From Kribbella sandramycini (lineage in GTDB: Bacteria; Actinomycetota; Actinomycetes; Propionibacteriales; Kribbellaceae), in assembly GCF_013131805.1 (NCBI RefSeq), contig NZ_JABJRC010000008.1:310001-374000 (forward strand): 64,000 bases of DNA. The letters are read 5' to 3'. The position numbers and the translations under genes are program-made. Numbering within the stretch: position 1 is the first letter of the stretch; each line of letters starts with the position of its first letter. The notes below the pieces were generated by a model. The model was not told the DNA's origin. It saw only the letters and a program-made list of their open reading frames with translations, and did not search any database. Positions 52,209 to 61,430 of the stretch are shown here, one piece after another.

Positions 52209-55200
52209 GTGCGCACTCGAAGCTGGCTCTGTTTGGTCGCATTGCTCACCTCGCTGCTGGTCGCCGTCCCGATGACCGCCGCCGCGGCCGTCGCCCCGGC
52301 CGTCTCAGGGCTGCGGACCAACGGTCTGACCGACCCCCTCGCCGTCAGCCGGGAGAAGCCCCGGTTGAGCTGGCGGCTGGACGCTGCCCGGCGTGGACTG
52401 CTGCAGAGCCGGTACGAGATCCACGTCGCCTCCACACCGGCCAAACTGACCAGTCCGGACGTCTGGGACAGCGGTACGGTGACCTCCGATCGCTCGGTCG
52501 ACGTCACGTACGGCGGGCCGGAGCTGACGCCGTACACGGCGTACTTCTGGTCGGTGCGGGTCTGGGACGAGCTGGGTACGGCGTCCGAGTGGAGCCCGAC
52601 GGCGACGTTCGAGACGGGTGCGCTGCAACCGTCGGACTGGCATGGGGACTGGATCGGTGCGAACGAGGCGACCGGTGCGGACTGGACCGACTACACGATC
52701 GACACCGATGTCTCGGTCACCGACGGCGGGCTCGGGGTGTTCTTCCGCGGCGGCAACGGCGGCGCGTACATGTGGCAGCTGAGCCGTGCTCAAGGGCGGC
52801 TCCGCCCGCACGTGCGGTTCGCCGATGGCAAGTACCGCGTGGTGGCCGAGATCGGACTGCCTGGTATCGATCTGGGTCAGCGGCACAACCTGAAGATCTC
52901 TGTTGCGGGCGACCTGATCACGACCCACATCGACGGCCGGCAGGTGGACCAGCGACGGCTGGGCGACCACAACGGCGCCGGGACTGTCGGGTTCCGGGTA
53001 GCTGACCGGGAGCGCGGGGTTGTGCATCGGCTGAAGGTGGTGAACACGGCGGGCAAGGTTCTGATCGACACCGACTTCCGGCCGGGGGATGCGACGTTCC
53101 CGACCGGACAGGTCCGTGCCGAGGGCGGTCTGGACGTGACGTTCTCCGAGGCGTTCCCGAACACCGAGAACGTGGTCTGGTACCCGACCAATCGACTGCC
53201 GCTGTTCCGCAAGGAGGTGCAGCTCAACAAGACCGTAGCGCGGGCTCGGTTGCACGCCTCTGCTCAGGGCGTCTACGAGCTTCGGCTGAACGGCGCGAAG
53301 GTCGGCGACCACTATCTCGCGCCAGGCTGGACCGACTACCGGCTACGGATCCAGTCGCAGACCTACGACGTCACGTCCCTCCTGCGCAGCGGTGCGAACG
53401 TCATCGGTGCAGAAGTGGCGAAGGGCTGGTTCGCCGGTCGGCTGGCGCATGTGAGCGGCAACCGGTACGGCGCCAACACTGCAGTCTCCGCACAGCTGCG
53501 GGTGACCTATACCGACGGTAGTACCGAGGTGTTCGGCACCGACTCCAGCTGGCGGACGGCGCAGGGCGCTACCCGCGCAGCGGACCTGATCGACGGTGAG
53601 GCGTACGACGCGCGGCAGGCGCGGGCCGGCTGGGACCAGCCCGGATACGACGCATCCGGGTGGGGGCCCGTCGTACTGCGTCCGTCCGTGACCAGCAGGC
53701 TGGTGCCGCAGACGGACCAGCCGGTGCGGGTCACGCAGGAGCGCACCGCGACCAGTGTGCCGTCGTCGACCCCGGGGACGTACGTGTACGACCTCGGCCA
53801 GAACATGGTCGGGGTCAGCCGGATCACGTTGACCGGTACGCCGGGAACGTCGGTCCGGATTCGGTACGCCGAGGTGCTGCGGCACGGGAAGTTCTACACC
53901 GACAATCTGCGCACGGCCCGGTCGACCGACCACTACACGTTCGCGACCTCCGGACCGGAGACCTTCCAGGCCCGGTTCACGTTCCACGGGTTCCGGTACA
54001 TCGAGATCAGCGGACTGCCGAGCGCGCCGCCGGCCAGTGCGGTCAAGGGCATCGTGCTCGGTACGGACGCGCCGTCGACCAGCCAGTTCAGCACGGACTC
54101 CGCGATGGTCAACCAACTGCACAGCAACATCACCTGGGGTCAGCGCGGCAACTTCCTGTCGATCCCGACCGACACCCCGGCGCGGGACGAGAAGCTCGGC
54201 TGGACGGGTGACATCAACGTCTTCGCGCGGACCGCCGTCTACAACCAGGACTCCCAGGCCTTCCTGACCAAGTGGCTGCGGGACCTGCGCACCGAACAGC
54301 AGTGGAACCCGGGCAACCCGAACCTGCACGGCGCCTATCCGAGCGTCGCCCCGACCGTGCCCGAGGCGATCGACGGCGGCCTCGGAAACGCGGGCTGGAT
54401 GGACGCCGGCATCCACGTGCCGTGGACGCTGTGGCAGGCCTACGGGGACACCGCGATCATCGACGAGCACTACTGGTCGATGGCGTTGTACGCCGACTAT
54501 CTGGAGCGGACCGACGACGGATTCATCCGGCACGGCGGCATGTACAACGACTGGCTCAACTTGGACGCCGCGCCGGGGACACCAGCCGAGCTGGTCGGGA
54601 CGGCCTTCTACGCCAAGAGCATTCGTGAGCTGAGTCAAATGGCGACCGCGACCGGGCGGACTGCGGACGCGACCAGGTACCAGCAGCTGTACGAGAGCAT
54701 CAAGGCCGCTTATATCGCGAAGTTCGTGAGGGCGGACGGACGCGTCGAGGGTGACACCCAGACCGGCTACATCCTGTCCATCACCAACGATCTGGTGCCG
54801 GCCGATCGGAGCGCCGCGCTGCACGGCCGGTTCGTCGACGCGATCCAGCGGGCCGGGACGTCGCTGACCGTCGGCTTCCTCGGGGTCGACGGGCTGTTGC
54901 CGGCGCTGACGAAGATCGGGCGCGCCGATCTCGCGTACGAGTTGTTGCTCAAGACAACGAAACCTTCGTGGGGGTTCGAGGTGGCGATGGGCGCCACCAC
55001 GATCTGGGAGCGCTGGGACTCGATGGACGAGAACGGCGAGGTCGGCCCGGTCGGGATGAACTCCTTCAACCACTACGCGTACGGCGCGGTCGGCGAGTGG
55101 ATGTACCGGACGCTGGCCGGGGTGTCCGCGGAGACGCCTGGATACCGGAAGGCGTTGATCGCACCGGTGCTGGGGACGGGGATCGGTGCGGCGGACCTGC

Positions 55201-56198
55201 GGCACGGGACGCCGTACGGGGAGATCCGTAGTCATTGGACTCGGTTGGCGTCGGGCGGGGTTCGGCTGGATGTGCGGGTGCCGGGGAACACGACCGCGAC
55301 GGTGCGAATCCCGGCGTCCGCACCGGCGCTGGTGACCGAGGGCGGCGGGCCGCTGTCGTCGGCCGACCAGGTGCGCGACGTGGTCGACTCCGGGGACACG
55401 GTGACCGTGACCGTCGGGTCCGGGTCCTATTCGTTCGTGGCGTCGCCGGTGCCGGTAGCTGTTGAGTCGGGTACGGCGCAGCCGGCGTCCGGTGAGCCTG
55501 GTACGTCGACGTCGATCTCGGCTCTGGTGCGGAACACGTCGTCCGCTGCGATCTCGGGCCGGCTGAAGGTCGACGTACCGGATGGGTGGGCGACGCCGGC
55601 GCCGTCCCAGGAGGTGACCATTGCGGCCGGGGGCGAGACGCGCATCGCCGTACCGGTGGTCATTCCGCTGGCGGGTAACGCGACCGCGATGTCGTTCCGC
55701 GCGGGCTTCACGGACGCGCGCGGTGAACTGGCCTTCACCAACGTGCCCTTCACCATCACCCAATCCCTCACGCCCCCGAACGCCGTCGACTACATCGACC
55801 TGGGCGTCGCGTCCTCCGAAGCCGCCCACGAACTAACCCCAGGCCCCAACTCCGGCACCGGCATCGAAGCCGGCCGAACCCGCCGCTACTCAGGTATCGC
55901 CGTCCCCAACAGCTGGTTCGAGTACACCCTGACCTCGCGCCCCAACCAGCCCTACCTGCTCCGCTTCGTCGAAACCTACGACGGCCCCCAAACCAAGTCC
56001 TACGACATCCGCGTCAACAACACCCTCGTCCACCGCCGCACCCACACCCGCACCACCCCCGGCCTCGAAACCTTCCAACTCCACATCACCACCCCCGCCC
56101 TCCAAACCCCCACCCTCCGCCTCCGCATCCAACACAACCCCACCGCCACCGGCCACGACCCCTCCCTCGCCGACACCTGGCTCCTCCCCACCCCCTAA
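52209..56198 (+). CDS. Secreted alpha-L-rhamnosidase, GH78-type, with NEW3 domain
   Basis: 1329 residues. Signal peptide (SWLCLVALLTSLLVAVPMTA), fibronectin-like and rhamnosidase N-domain (ARLHASAQGVYELRLNGAKV), then the (alpha/alpha)6 catalytic domain with TDTPARDEKLGWTGD, whose acidic pair belongs to the GH78 active site, and ATTIWERWDSM. A C-terminal rhamnosidase domain, a NEW3/alpha-galactosidase-associated domain (about 1085-1190) and a last beta-sandwich follow. It removes terminal L-rhamnose from plant or bacterial glycans outside the cell. The start GTG 52209 follows GGAGG. The last 450 bp are strongly C-rich (37 C and 5 G in 56041-56100). Confidence 0.92.
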   Translation: MRTRSWLCLVALLTSLLVAVPMTAAAAVAPAVSGLRTNGLTDPLAVSREKPRLSWRLDAARRGLLQSRYEIHVASTPAKLTSPDVWDSGTVTSDRSVDVTYGGPELTPYTAYFWSVRVWDELGTASEWSPTATFETGALQPSDWHGDWIGANEATGADWTDYTIDTDVSVTDGGLGVFFRGGNGGAYMWQLSRAQGRLRPHVRFADGKYRVVAEIGLPGIDLGQRHNLKISVAGDLITTHIDGRQVDQRRLGDHNGAGTVGFRVADRERGVVHRLKVVNTAGKVLIDTDFRPGDATFPTGQVRAEGGLDVTFSEAFPNTENVVWYPTNRLPLFRKEVQLNKTVARARLHASAQGVYELRLNGAKVGDHYLAPGWTDYRLRIQSQTYDVTSLLRSGANVIGAEVAKGWFAGRLAHVSGNRYGANTAVSAQLRVTYTDGSTEVFGTDSSWRTAQGATRAADLIDGEAYDARQARAGWDQPGYDASGWGPVVLRPSVTSRLVPQTDQPVRVTQERTATSVPSSTPGTYVYDLGQNMVGVSRITLTGTPGTSVRIRYAEVLRHGKFYTDNLRTARSTDHYTFATSGPETFQARFTFHGFRYIEISGLPSAPPASAVKGIVLGTDAPSTSQFSTDSAMVNQLHSNITWGQRGNFLSIPTDTPARDEKLGWTGDINVFARTAVYNQDSQAFLTKWLRDLRTEQQWNPGNPNLHGAYPSVAPTVPEAIDGGLGNAGWMDAGIHVPWTLWQAYGDTAIIDEHYWSMALYADYLERTDDGFIRHGGMYNDWLNLDAAPGTPAELVGTAFYAKSIRELSQMATATGRTADATRYQQLYESIKAAYIAKFVRADGRVEGDTQTGYILSITNDLVPADRSAALHGRFVDAIQRAGTSLTVGFLGVDGLLPALTKIGRADLAYELLLKTTKPSWGFEVAMGATTIWERWDSMDENGEVGPVGMNSFNHYAYGAVGEWMYRTLAGVSAETPGYRKALIAPVLGTGIGAADLRHGTPYGEIRSHWTRLASGGVRLDVRVPGNTTATVRIPASAPALVTEGGGPLSSADQVRDVVDSGDTVTVTVGSGSYSFVASPVPVAVESGTAQPASGEPGTSTSISALVRNTSSAAISGRLKVDVPDGWATPAPSQEVTIAAGGETRIAVPVVIPLAGNATAMSFRAGFTDARGELAFTNVPFTITQSLTPPNAVDYIDLGVASSEAAHELTPGPNSGTGIEAGRTRRYSGIAVPNSWFEYTLTSRPNQPYLLRFVETYDGPQTKSYDIRVNNTLVHRRTHTRTTPGLETFQLHITTPALQTPTLRLRIQHNPTATGHDPSLADTWLLPTP

Positions 56199-56307
56199 CC
56201 AACCCCCTCACCCACCCACAGCCAACCACCCGGTTCGCAGGCCTGACGAACTACTTCTTCCGGCCGACGCGCGGGGTGGGTGCCGGGCGCGGGGTGGTGG
56301 GGGTGGG

Positions 56308-57000
56308 CTAGATGGGCTTGGTGAGGGAATGGAGGTGGGATTGCCAGTGGGGGGCGGTGGAGTTGGGGAGGGGGTCTATGGGGGAGTTGTTCCAGGCGTG
56401 GACGGGGCGGATGCCGTGGAGGGAGTTGAGGAGCCAGACTTCGGTGGATTGGAGGTCGGCGGGGGTGCGGGCGTGGTGGGCGGTGGGGGTGTTGTGGGTG
56501 GTGGCCAGGGATTGGAGGAGGGTGGCGGTTACGGAAGGGAGGAGGGGGCTGGTGGGGGGTGGGAAGCAGAGGGTTTCGCCTTCCCACCAGGCGATGGCGG
56601 CGTAGGCGGCTTCCAGGACGGTGCCGTCGGAGTCGAGGAGGACGAGTTCGTCGGCTCGGTGCGGGGCGGCGTCCTTGAGTTTGCCGAGGAGGGCCAGGTC
56701 GGGGCCTTTGACCCGGGGGCTGGTGCGCGGGTCGGGGCCTTCGTGCAGGGCTACCCGGACGCGGCCGCCGGTGGGCGGTGCGGGGCGGCGCTGGACGGCG
56801 AGCTCACCGGTGTCGCGGAGTTCGAAGCGGGGAAACCAGCGGCCGAAGCCGGGCAGGCGGTTGATCTGCTGCTCCCAGAAGGCCACCGCGTCGACACCGG
56901 CCGCGGCACACGACCCGACGAACCGCTCCCGGTGCAGATCGAGCCCCCGCACCCCGCCGTCCACCACCAGGAACGAATCCGCCACCAGCAAACCGCTCAT
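56308..57000 (-). CDS. pabC: Aminodeoxychorismate lyase-like class IV aminotransferase
   Basis: 230 residues, somewhat short. The PLP lysine is K98 in PRVKGPDLALLGKLKD, and the domain continues with DELVLLDSDGTVLEAAYAAI, the cofactor phosphate region of PabC/BCAT enzymes. PabC splits aminodeoxychorismate into 4-aminobenzoate and pyruvate for folate. Its ATG overlaps the PabB stop by ATGA, so the two are co-translated. The N-terminal part is about 40 residues shorter than E. coli PabC by rough alignment. The 3' third is very C-rich on the coding strand. Confidence 0.88.
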   Translation of the reverse strand: MSGLLVADSFLVVDGGVRGLDLHRERFVGSCAAAGVDAVAFWEQQINRLPGFGRWFPRFELRDTGELAVQRRPAPPTGGRVRVALHEGPDPRTSPRVKGPDLALLGKLKDAAPHRADELVLLDSDGTVLEAAYAAIAWWEGETLCFPPPTSPLLPSVTATLLQSLATTHNTPTAHHARTPADLQSTEVWLLNSLHGIRPVHAWNNSPIDPLPNSTAPHWQSHLHSLTKPI

Positions 57001-58334
57001 TCCCCCACCTTTCGGCCCAGGGCAGCTGTTGCCTTGAGCACCATTTCGTCGTACTCCGCGTTCGCGTCGGAGTCGAGCACGATCGCTCCCCCGGCGCCGA
57101 TCACCGTCTCGTCGGGTGTCAGCACCGCCGTCCGGATCACCACGCTGAGATCCGCCCGGCCGTCCAGCGTCAAATAGCCGAGCGCGCCCGAGTACACCCC
57201 GCGGGCGCTCGGCTCCAGCTCGTCGAGCAACTCCATCGTGCGAATCTTCGGCGCCCCCGTCATCGACCCCGGTGGGAAACAGGCGCGGACGGCGTCCACC
57301 GCACTCACGCCGGCCCGCAACCGGCCGCGGACCGTGGTGACCAGCTGATGCAGCGTCCGATAGCTCTCGACCTGCATCAGCTGCGGCACCTGAACCGTCC
57401 CCGGATCGCTGACCCGGCCGAGATCGTTCCGGATCAGATCGACGATCATCAGGTTCTCGGCGCGGGTCTTCTCGTCCTCGGCCAGCGCCTTCGCGGCGAT
57501 CTGGTCCGCCTGCGGGTCGGCGTCCCGCGGCGCGGTGCCCTTGATCGGCCGGCACTCGGCCCAGCCCGCGCCGTCCACCGTCAGGAACCGCTCCGGCGAC
57601 GAACTCGCCACCGCCAGCTCGCCGTATCGGAGGAAGGCCGCGTACGGCGCCGGGTTCGTGGCCCGCTGCCAGCAGAAGAAGCCGAACGGGTCGTTGACAG
57701 CCGGCAGCCGAACCCGGTTGGTCAGACAGACCTCGTACGTCTCCCCCGCCTCCAGCGCGGTCATGCAGCGCCCGATCGCCGCCAGGTACGCCGCTCGATC
57801 CAGCTCGAGATGCGCCTCGACGTCCAGCTCCGCGATCGCCGGCCGCTCAACCCCGGACATCCACCAGCCGGACGTCGTCGCGCGCTCCACCCAGCGCTCG
57901 TCCGCGGCAACCAGGAAGCTGATCTCCCGATCGTGGTCGATCACCACGAACCGATCGGCCCAGATCCACAACGCGTCCGGCGTCGCGGCGGTATGCGCGG
58001 CCGCGCCGCCGGTCAGCGCCTTCAGCTCGTACCCGAAATACCCGACGTACCCACCGCTGAAGTACCCCTCCAGCCCAGCAGGCGCCGGCGCAGCCCGCGC
58101 GGCGAGCAGCTCAGCCAGCTCAGCGAACACATCCCCGTCAGCCGCATCCCGAACCAGTACGTCGGACGCCGGCCCGGTCCCCAGTACGGAGACCCGCCGC
58201 TCGACCCGATCGGTCAGGCTGCCGTCGAGCCAGAACGCGACCGGCTCGTCGGCCAGCAGCTCGCGGTAGACCGTCTCACCGTCGAGCGCCCGATCCACCG
58301 TCCGCACGGACCAGCTCAGCGCACCCACAGGCAC
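56997..58334 (-). CDS. pabB: Aminodeoxychorismate synthase component I
   Basis: 445 residues of the chorismate-binding fold. The decisive motif is RPIKGTAPR: PIKGT marks PabB, whose lysine acts as nucleophile, while anthranilate synthases have PIAGT. Also seen: SSSPERFL, VDLIRNDLGRVS and FPPGSMTGAPKIRTMELLDELE. It makes 4-amino-4-deoxychorismate with ammonia from a glutaminase, PabA, which is not in the window. The start GTG 58334 has GGGGAAG six bases before. Translationally coupled to pabC. Confidence 0.95.
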   Translation of the reverse strand: MPVGALSWSVRTVDRALDGETVYRELLADEPVAFWLDGSLTDRVERRVSVLGTGPASDVLVRDAADGDVFAELAELLAARAAPAPAGLEGYFSGGYVGYFGYELKALTGGAAAHTAATPDALWIWADRFVVIDHDREISFLVAADERWVERATTSGWWMSGVERPAIAELDVEAHLELDRAAYLAAIGRCMTALEAGETYEVCLTNRVRLPAVNDPFGFFCWQRATNPAPYAAFLRYGELAVASSSPERFLTVDGAGWAECRPIKGTAPRDADPQADQIAAKALAEDEKTRAENLMIVDLIRNDLGRVSDPGTVQVPQLMQVESYRTLHQLVTTVRGRLRAGVSAVDAVRACFPPGSMTGAPKIRTMELLDELEPSARGVYSGALGYLTLDGRADLSVVIRTAVLTPDETVIGAGGAIVLDSDANAEYDEMVLKATAALGRKVGE

Positions 58335-58386
58335 ACGCTACTTCCCCGCGCGGGCCGTCCGGCCACTGACTCGTCAGGTGGTCAGC

Positions 58387-59163
58387 TCAGGACGTCAGGG
58401 CGACCTTCGTCCGCATCGCGGTGATCCGGCGGATCGGGATCGCGACCTCCAGCCCGTCCTTGGACTCCGCGCGATCGGCCAGCCACTCGGCGGCGGTGTC
58501 GCGGCGGGCGTCCGGCGTGCCGGGCAGGTAGACCGCGTTCACCAGCCGCTGCGCGTCGTCACGGCTGCGGATCGTGTAGACGTACCGCTCGCGCTGGCTC
58601 TCCATCACGTCGAAGCCCGCGGTCAGCAGCTTCTCCTTCAGCTCGGTGATCTCGCCACCGGCCGGGAACTGCGGTGTCGACCGCAGCCGCGTGGTCAGCC
58701 CGCTCAGCGTGCGGATGTCGCCGCGCCGCAGCGGCCGCACCGCCGGGACGATCGCCGCCAGGACGCCGCCCCGGCGCAGCACCCGCGCGGCCTCGGACAG
58801 GACGGCGGGCAGCGGCTGCAGCACCATCAGCCCCATCGAACAGGTGACGACGTCGAAGACCTCGTTCGCGAACGGCAGGTGCAGCGCGTCGGCCTGGACC
58901 TTCGGGCCAGGCGCACCGGCCAGCTGGGCCGGGTTGTTGTCGACGCCCACGACCCAGCGCCCGTACAACTCACGGGCGACCGGACCGTTTCCACAGGCGA
59001 GGTCGAGGACGCGCCTCGCCTCGCCGGAGACAGCGCGGACCAGCCACCGGTACGGCGTGTGATCGCCGGCGACAGCTCGGGACAGGAGGGCTTCGGTGCT
59101 GCCCGGGGCCGCGGTGTGGAACTCCCGCAGGTACTCGGGCCAGTCGATGACGTTTTCGGACAT
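58387..59163 (-). CDS. Class I SAM-dependent methyltransferase
   Basis: 258 residues. S-adenosylmethionine motif I is VLDLACGNGPVARELY, followed by VVGVDNN (motif II), LPFANEVFDVVTCSMGLMVL (motif IV region) and LRRGGVLAAIVPAVR. The UbiE/COQ5-like layout does not tell the acceptor. ATG 59163 is chosen by homology; a GTG at 59190 is also possible. It stands between PabB and the iron regulator, apparently in its own unit. Confidence 0.87.
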   Translation of the reverse strand: MSENVIDWPEYLREFHTAAPGSTEALLSRAVAGDHTPYRWLVRAVSGEARRVLDLACGNGPVARELYGRWVVGVDNNPAQLAGAPGPKVQADALHLPFANEVFDVVTCSMGLMVLQPLPAVLSEAARVLRRGGVLAAIVPAVRPLRRGDIRTLSGLTTRLRSTPQFPAGGEITELKEKLLTAGFDVMESQRERYVYTIRSRDDAQRLVNAVYLPGTPDARRDTAAEWLADRAESKDGLEVAIPIRRITAMRTKVALTS

Positions 59164-59238
59164 TTCAGCGAGACGGTACCCGCTGAGCACACGACGTACC
59201 GCATCGAGTGCTCAGCGTTAACAGAGCTTTGACCCGAG

Positions 59239-59943
59239 TCAGACGATGCTGACGAAGATGTGCCCGGCGGTCTCGTCGCTGATCACGCCGCCGGCCTCGC
59301 GGCTGCCGACCAGCACGCCCTCGGCGTCCAGCGCGGAGTCGACCTCGCGGCCCGGCAGGGCGCCGGCCTTGCGCAGGACGGCCATCGCGCTGTCGTCGGT
59401 CTGTACCGGCTCGGCGATCCGCCGGACCAGCACCCGGACGCTCTGCCCGGTGGCCTGGTCGAGGACCTTGTCCAGCGGCTCGACGCCGATCCGGAAGTCC
59501 TCCGTGGCGCTGGCCTGGCCGTCGCTGAGCAGCTCCTCCAGGCCCGGGATCGGGTTGCCGTACGGCGACTCGGTCGGGTTGTCCAGGATCTTCAGCAGCC
59601 GCAGCTCGACCGCGTCGCTCATCACGTGCTCCCAGCGGCAGGCCTCGGCGTGCACGTCCTCCCACTCGAGCCCGATCACGTCGACCAGCAGCCGCTCGGC
59701 CAGGCGGTGCTTGCGCATCACCCGGACCGCCTGCTTACGCCCGACGGGGGTGAGCTCGAGGTGCCGGTCGCCCTCGACCGTGACGAGACCGTCGCGCTCC
59801 ATCCGCGCCACCGTCTGACTGACCGTCGGCCCGGACTGGTGCAACCGTTCGGCGATCCGCGCGCGCAGCGGCAGGATGCCCTCTTCTTCCAGCTCGTAGA
59901 CGGTCCGCAGGTACATCTCGGTGGTATCGATCAGCTCGCTCAC
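59239..59943 (-). CDS. ideR: DtxR/IdeR-family iron-dependent repressor (DmdR-like)
   Basis: 234 residues. SELIDTTEMYLRTVYELEEE and the helix-turn-helix HQSGPTVSQTVARMERDGLV are those of DtxR and IdeR. The metal ligands are intact: HAEACRWEHVM holds the Cys, Glu and His of the ancillary site, with MRKHRLAERLLVDVIGLEWE upstream. An SH3-like domain and linker complete the protein. With ferrous iron it represses uptake genes; the iron box at 21.6 kb is a plausible target. GTG 59943 matches the usual family start; ATG 59952, three codons earlier, is also possible. Confidence 0.94.
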   Translation of the reverse strand: MSELIDTTEMYLRTVYELEEEGILPLRARIAERLHQSGPTVSQTVARMERDGLVTVEGDRHLELTPVGRKQAVRVMRKHRLAERLLVDVIGLEWEDVHAEACRWEHVMSDAVELRLLKILDNPTESPYGNPIPGLEELLSDGQASATEDFRIGVEPLDKVLDQATGQSVRVLVRRIAEPVQTDDSAMAVLRKAGALPGREVDSALDAEGVLVGSREAGGVISDETAGHIFVSIV

Positions 59944-59957
59944 GACAACCATTCTCG

Positions 59958-59985
59958 CTTATGCGGGCAAGTCTGCCCGCATAAG
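59958..59985. promoter_or_regulatory. Perfect 12-bp-arm palindrome between ideR and the photolyase gene
   Basis: CTTATGCGGGCA and TGCCCGCATAAG are exact complements separated by AGTC. The dyad lies 14 bp before the ideR start and 19 bp before the photolyase start, so one site could govern both. It is not an iron box. The owner is unknown. Confidence 0.55.
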
Positions 59986-60004
59986 GCACGGGTACTGGCG
60001 TTAG

Positions 60005-61321
60005 ATGCCCGATGTGACAGCTCTGATGTGGTTCCGCCGCGACCTTCGACTGACCGACAATCCGGCCCTGCTGGACGCCGTGAGCGCCGGGGACGGCGAC
60101 GTCCTGGGCGTCTTCGTCGTGGATCCCCTGCTCTGGGAGCGTTCCGGCGACCCGCGCCGCGACCACCTGACCGCCTCGTTGACAGCGTTGTCGGAAGCAA
60201 TGGGCGGCCGCCTGGTGATCCGCCACGGCGATCCGGCGCAGGTGATTCCGGAGCTGGCGGACGAGATCGGCGCCGCGAGTGTCCACATCAGCGCGGACTA
60301 CGCGCCGTACGGGCAACGCCGCGATCAAGAAGTTGAAGCCGCATTGAAGTGTCCGCTGGTCGCGACCGGTTCGCCGTACGCGATCGCCCCCGGCCGCATC
60401 CAGAACCAGCAAGGCCGGCCCTATCAGGTCTTCACGCCGTACTTCCGCGCCTGGCTGGAGCACGGCTGGCGCAAACCCGTCGACGCGCCGACGGACGTCA
60501 ACTGGCTCGAAGCCAAGAGCGACCACCTCCCCAAGATCGACGACACCGCCGGCGAGAATGCCGCCCGCGAGCACTGGCAGACCTGGCTCGACGACGTCGC
60601 CCAGTACGACGACGAACGGGACCGCCCCGATCTCGACAGCACCTCCCGGATGTCGATCCCGCTGAAATGGGGTGAGATCCATCCACGCACAATGCTTTTC
60701 GACCTCTCCCACAAGCGCAGCCAGGGCGCCGAGGCCTACCGCCGCGAACTCGCCTGGCGCGAGTTCTGCGCCGACCTCCTGGCCCGCCATCCGCACGCCG
60801 CCTGGAAACCGCTCCGGCCCGAGTTCGACCGGATGGCGTACGACGAACCCGGCGACCAGCTCGAAGCCTGGCAACAGGGCCGGACTGGCTTCCCGATCGT
60901 GGACGCCGGGATGCGGCAGCTCAAGGACTCCGGTTTCATGCACAACCGGGTCCGGATGGTCGTCGCCTCCTTTCTGGTCAAAGACCTGCATGTGCACTGG
61001 AAGTACGGCGCCCGCTGGTTCATGCAGACGCTGCGCGACGGCGACCTGGCCTCGAACTCACTGAACTGGCAGTGGGTCGCCGGCTGCGGCGCCGACGCCT
61101 CGCCGTACTTCCGGATCTTCAACCCGATCACCCAGGGCCTCAAGTTCGACCCACAGGGCGAGTACGTCCGCCGCTGGATCCCCGAACTCCGTGACCTGCC
61201 CGGCAAACAGGCCCATGAACCCTGGAAACACGGCGGCGCCGACGGCTACCCCGCCCCGATCGTCGACCACGCCGAAGCCCGCCTCGAGGCCCTCCGGCGG
61301 TACGAGGCGATTCGCGCTTGA
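60005..61321 (+). CDS. phr: Deoxyribodipyrimidine photolyase (class I CPD type)
   Basis: 438 residues. Repairs UV-made cyclobutane dimers with visible light, FAD and an antenna cofactor. Seen: the N-terminal antenna domain MWFRRDLRLTDNPALLDA, and the FAD domain with SRMSIPLKWGEIHPRT, ELAWREFCADLL, GFPIVDAGMRQL, WMHNR-like GFMHNRVRMVVASFLVKDL and the NWQWVAGCGADASPYFRIFNP segment carrying the electron-transfer tryptophans. Divergent from ideR around a shared dyad. A nested stem structure follows at its 3' end. Confidence 0.96.
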   Translation: MPDVTALMWFRRDLRLTDNPALLDAVSAGDGDVLGVFVVDPLLWERSGDPRRDHLTASLTALSEAMGGRLVIRHGDPAQVIPELADEIGAASVHISADYAPYGQRRDQEVEAALKCPLVATGSPYAIAPGRIQNQQGRPYQVFTPYFRAWLEHGWRKPVDAPTDVNWLEAKSDHLPKIDDTAGENAAREHWQTWLDDVAQYDDERDRPDLDSTSRMSIPLKWGEIHPRTMLFDLSHKRSQGAEAYRRELAWREFCADLLARHPHAAWKPLRPEFDRMAYDEPGDQLEAWQQGRTGFPIVDAGMRQLKDSGFMHNRVRMVVASFLVKDLHVHWKYGARWFMQTLRDGDLASNSLNWQWVAGCGADASPYFRIFNPITQGLKFDPQGEYVRRWIPELRDLPGKQAHEPWKHGGADGYPAPIVDHAEARLEALRRYEAIRA

Positions 61322-61335
61322 GGGGCGGACCTGCA

Positions 61336-61418
61336 CCACTCACCAACCTCCCGCCGCGCCGGTCGGGCCGGGCCTGCTGAGCGTGGGGCCGGCGCTACTG
61401 CGCGATGCTGGTGAGTGG
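61336..61418. terminator. Candidate nested hairpin between photolyase and aldolase genes
   Basis: Outer stem CCACTCACCA with TGGTGAGTGG (10 bp) encloses GCGCCGG with CCGGCGC. The large loops make it weaker than the other terminators in the window; it serves the convergent photolyase and aldolase transcripts if real. Confidence 0.4.
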
Positions 61419-61430
61419 GGGCGGTTCGGC

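Noticed and set aside
53343..55829. Minus-strand open frame of about 828 codons
   Set aside because: Antisense to the GH78 gene, which has catalytic motifs over the same span.
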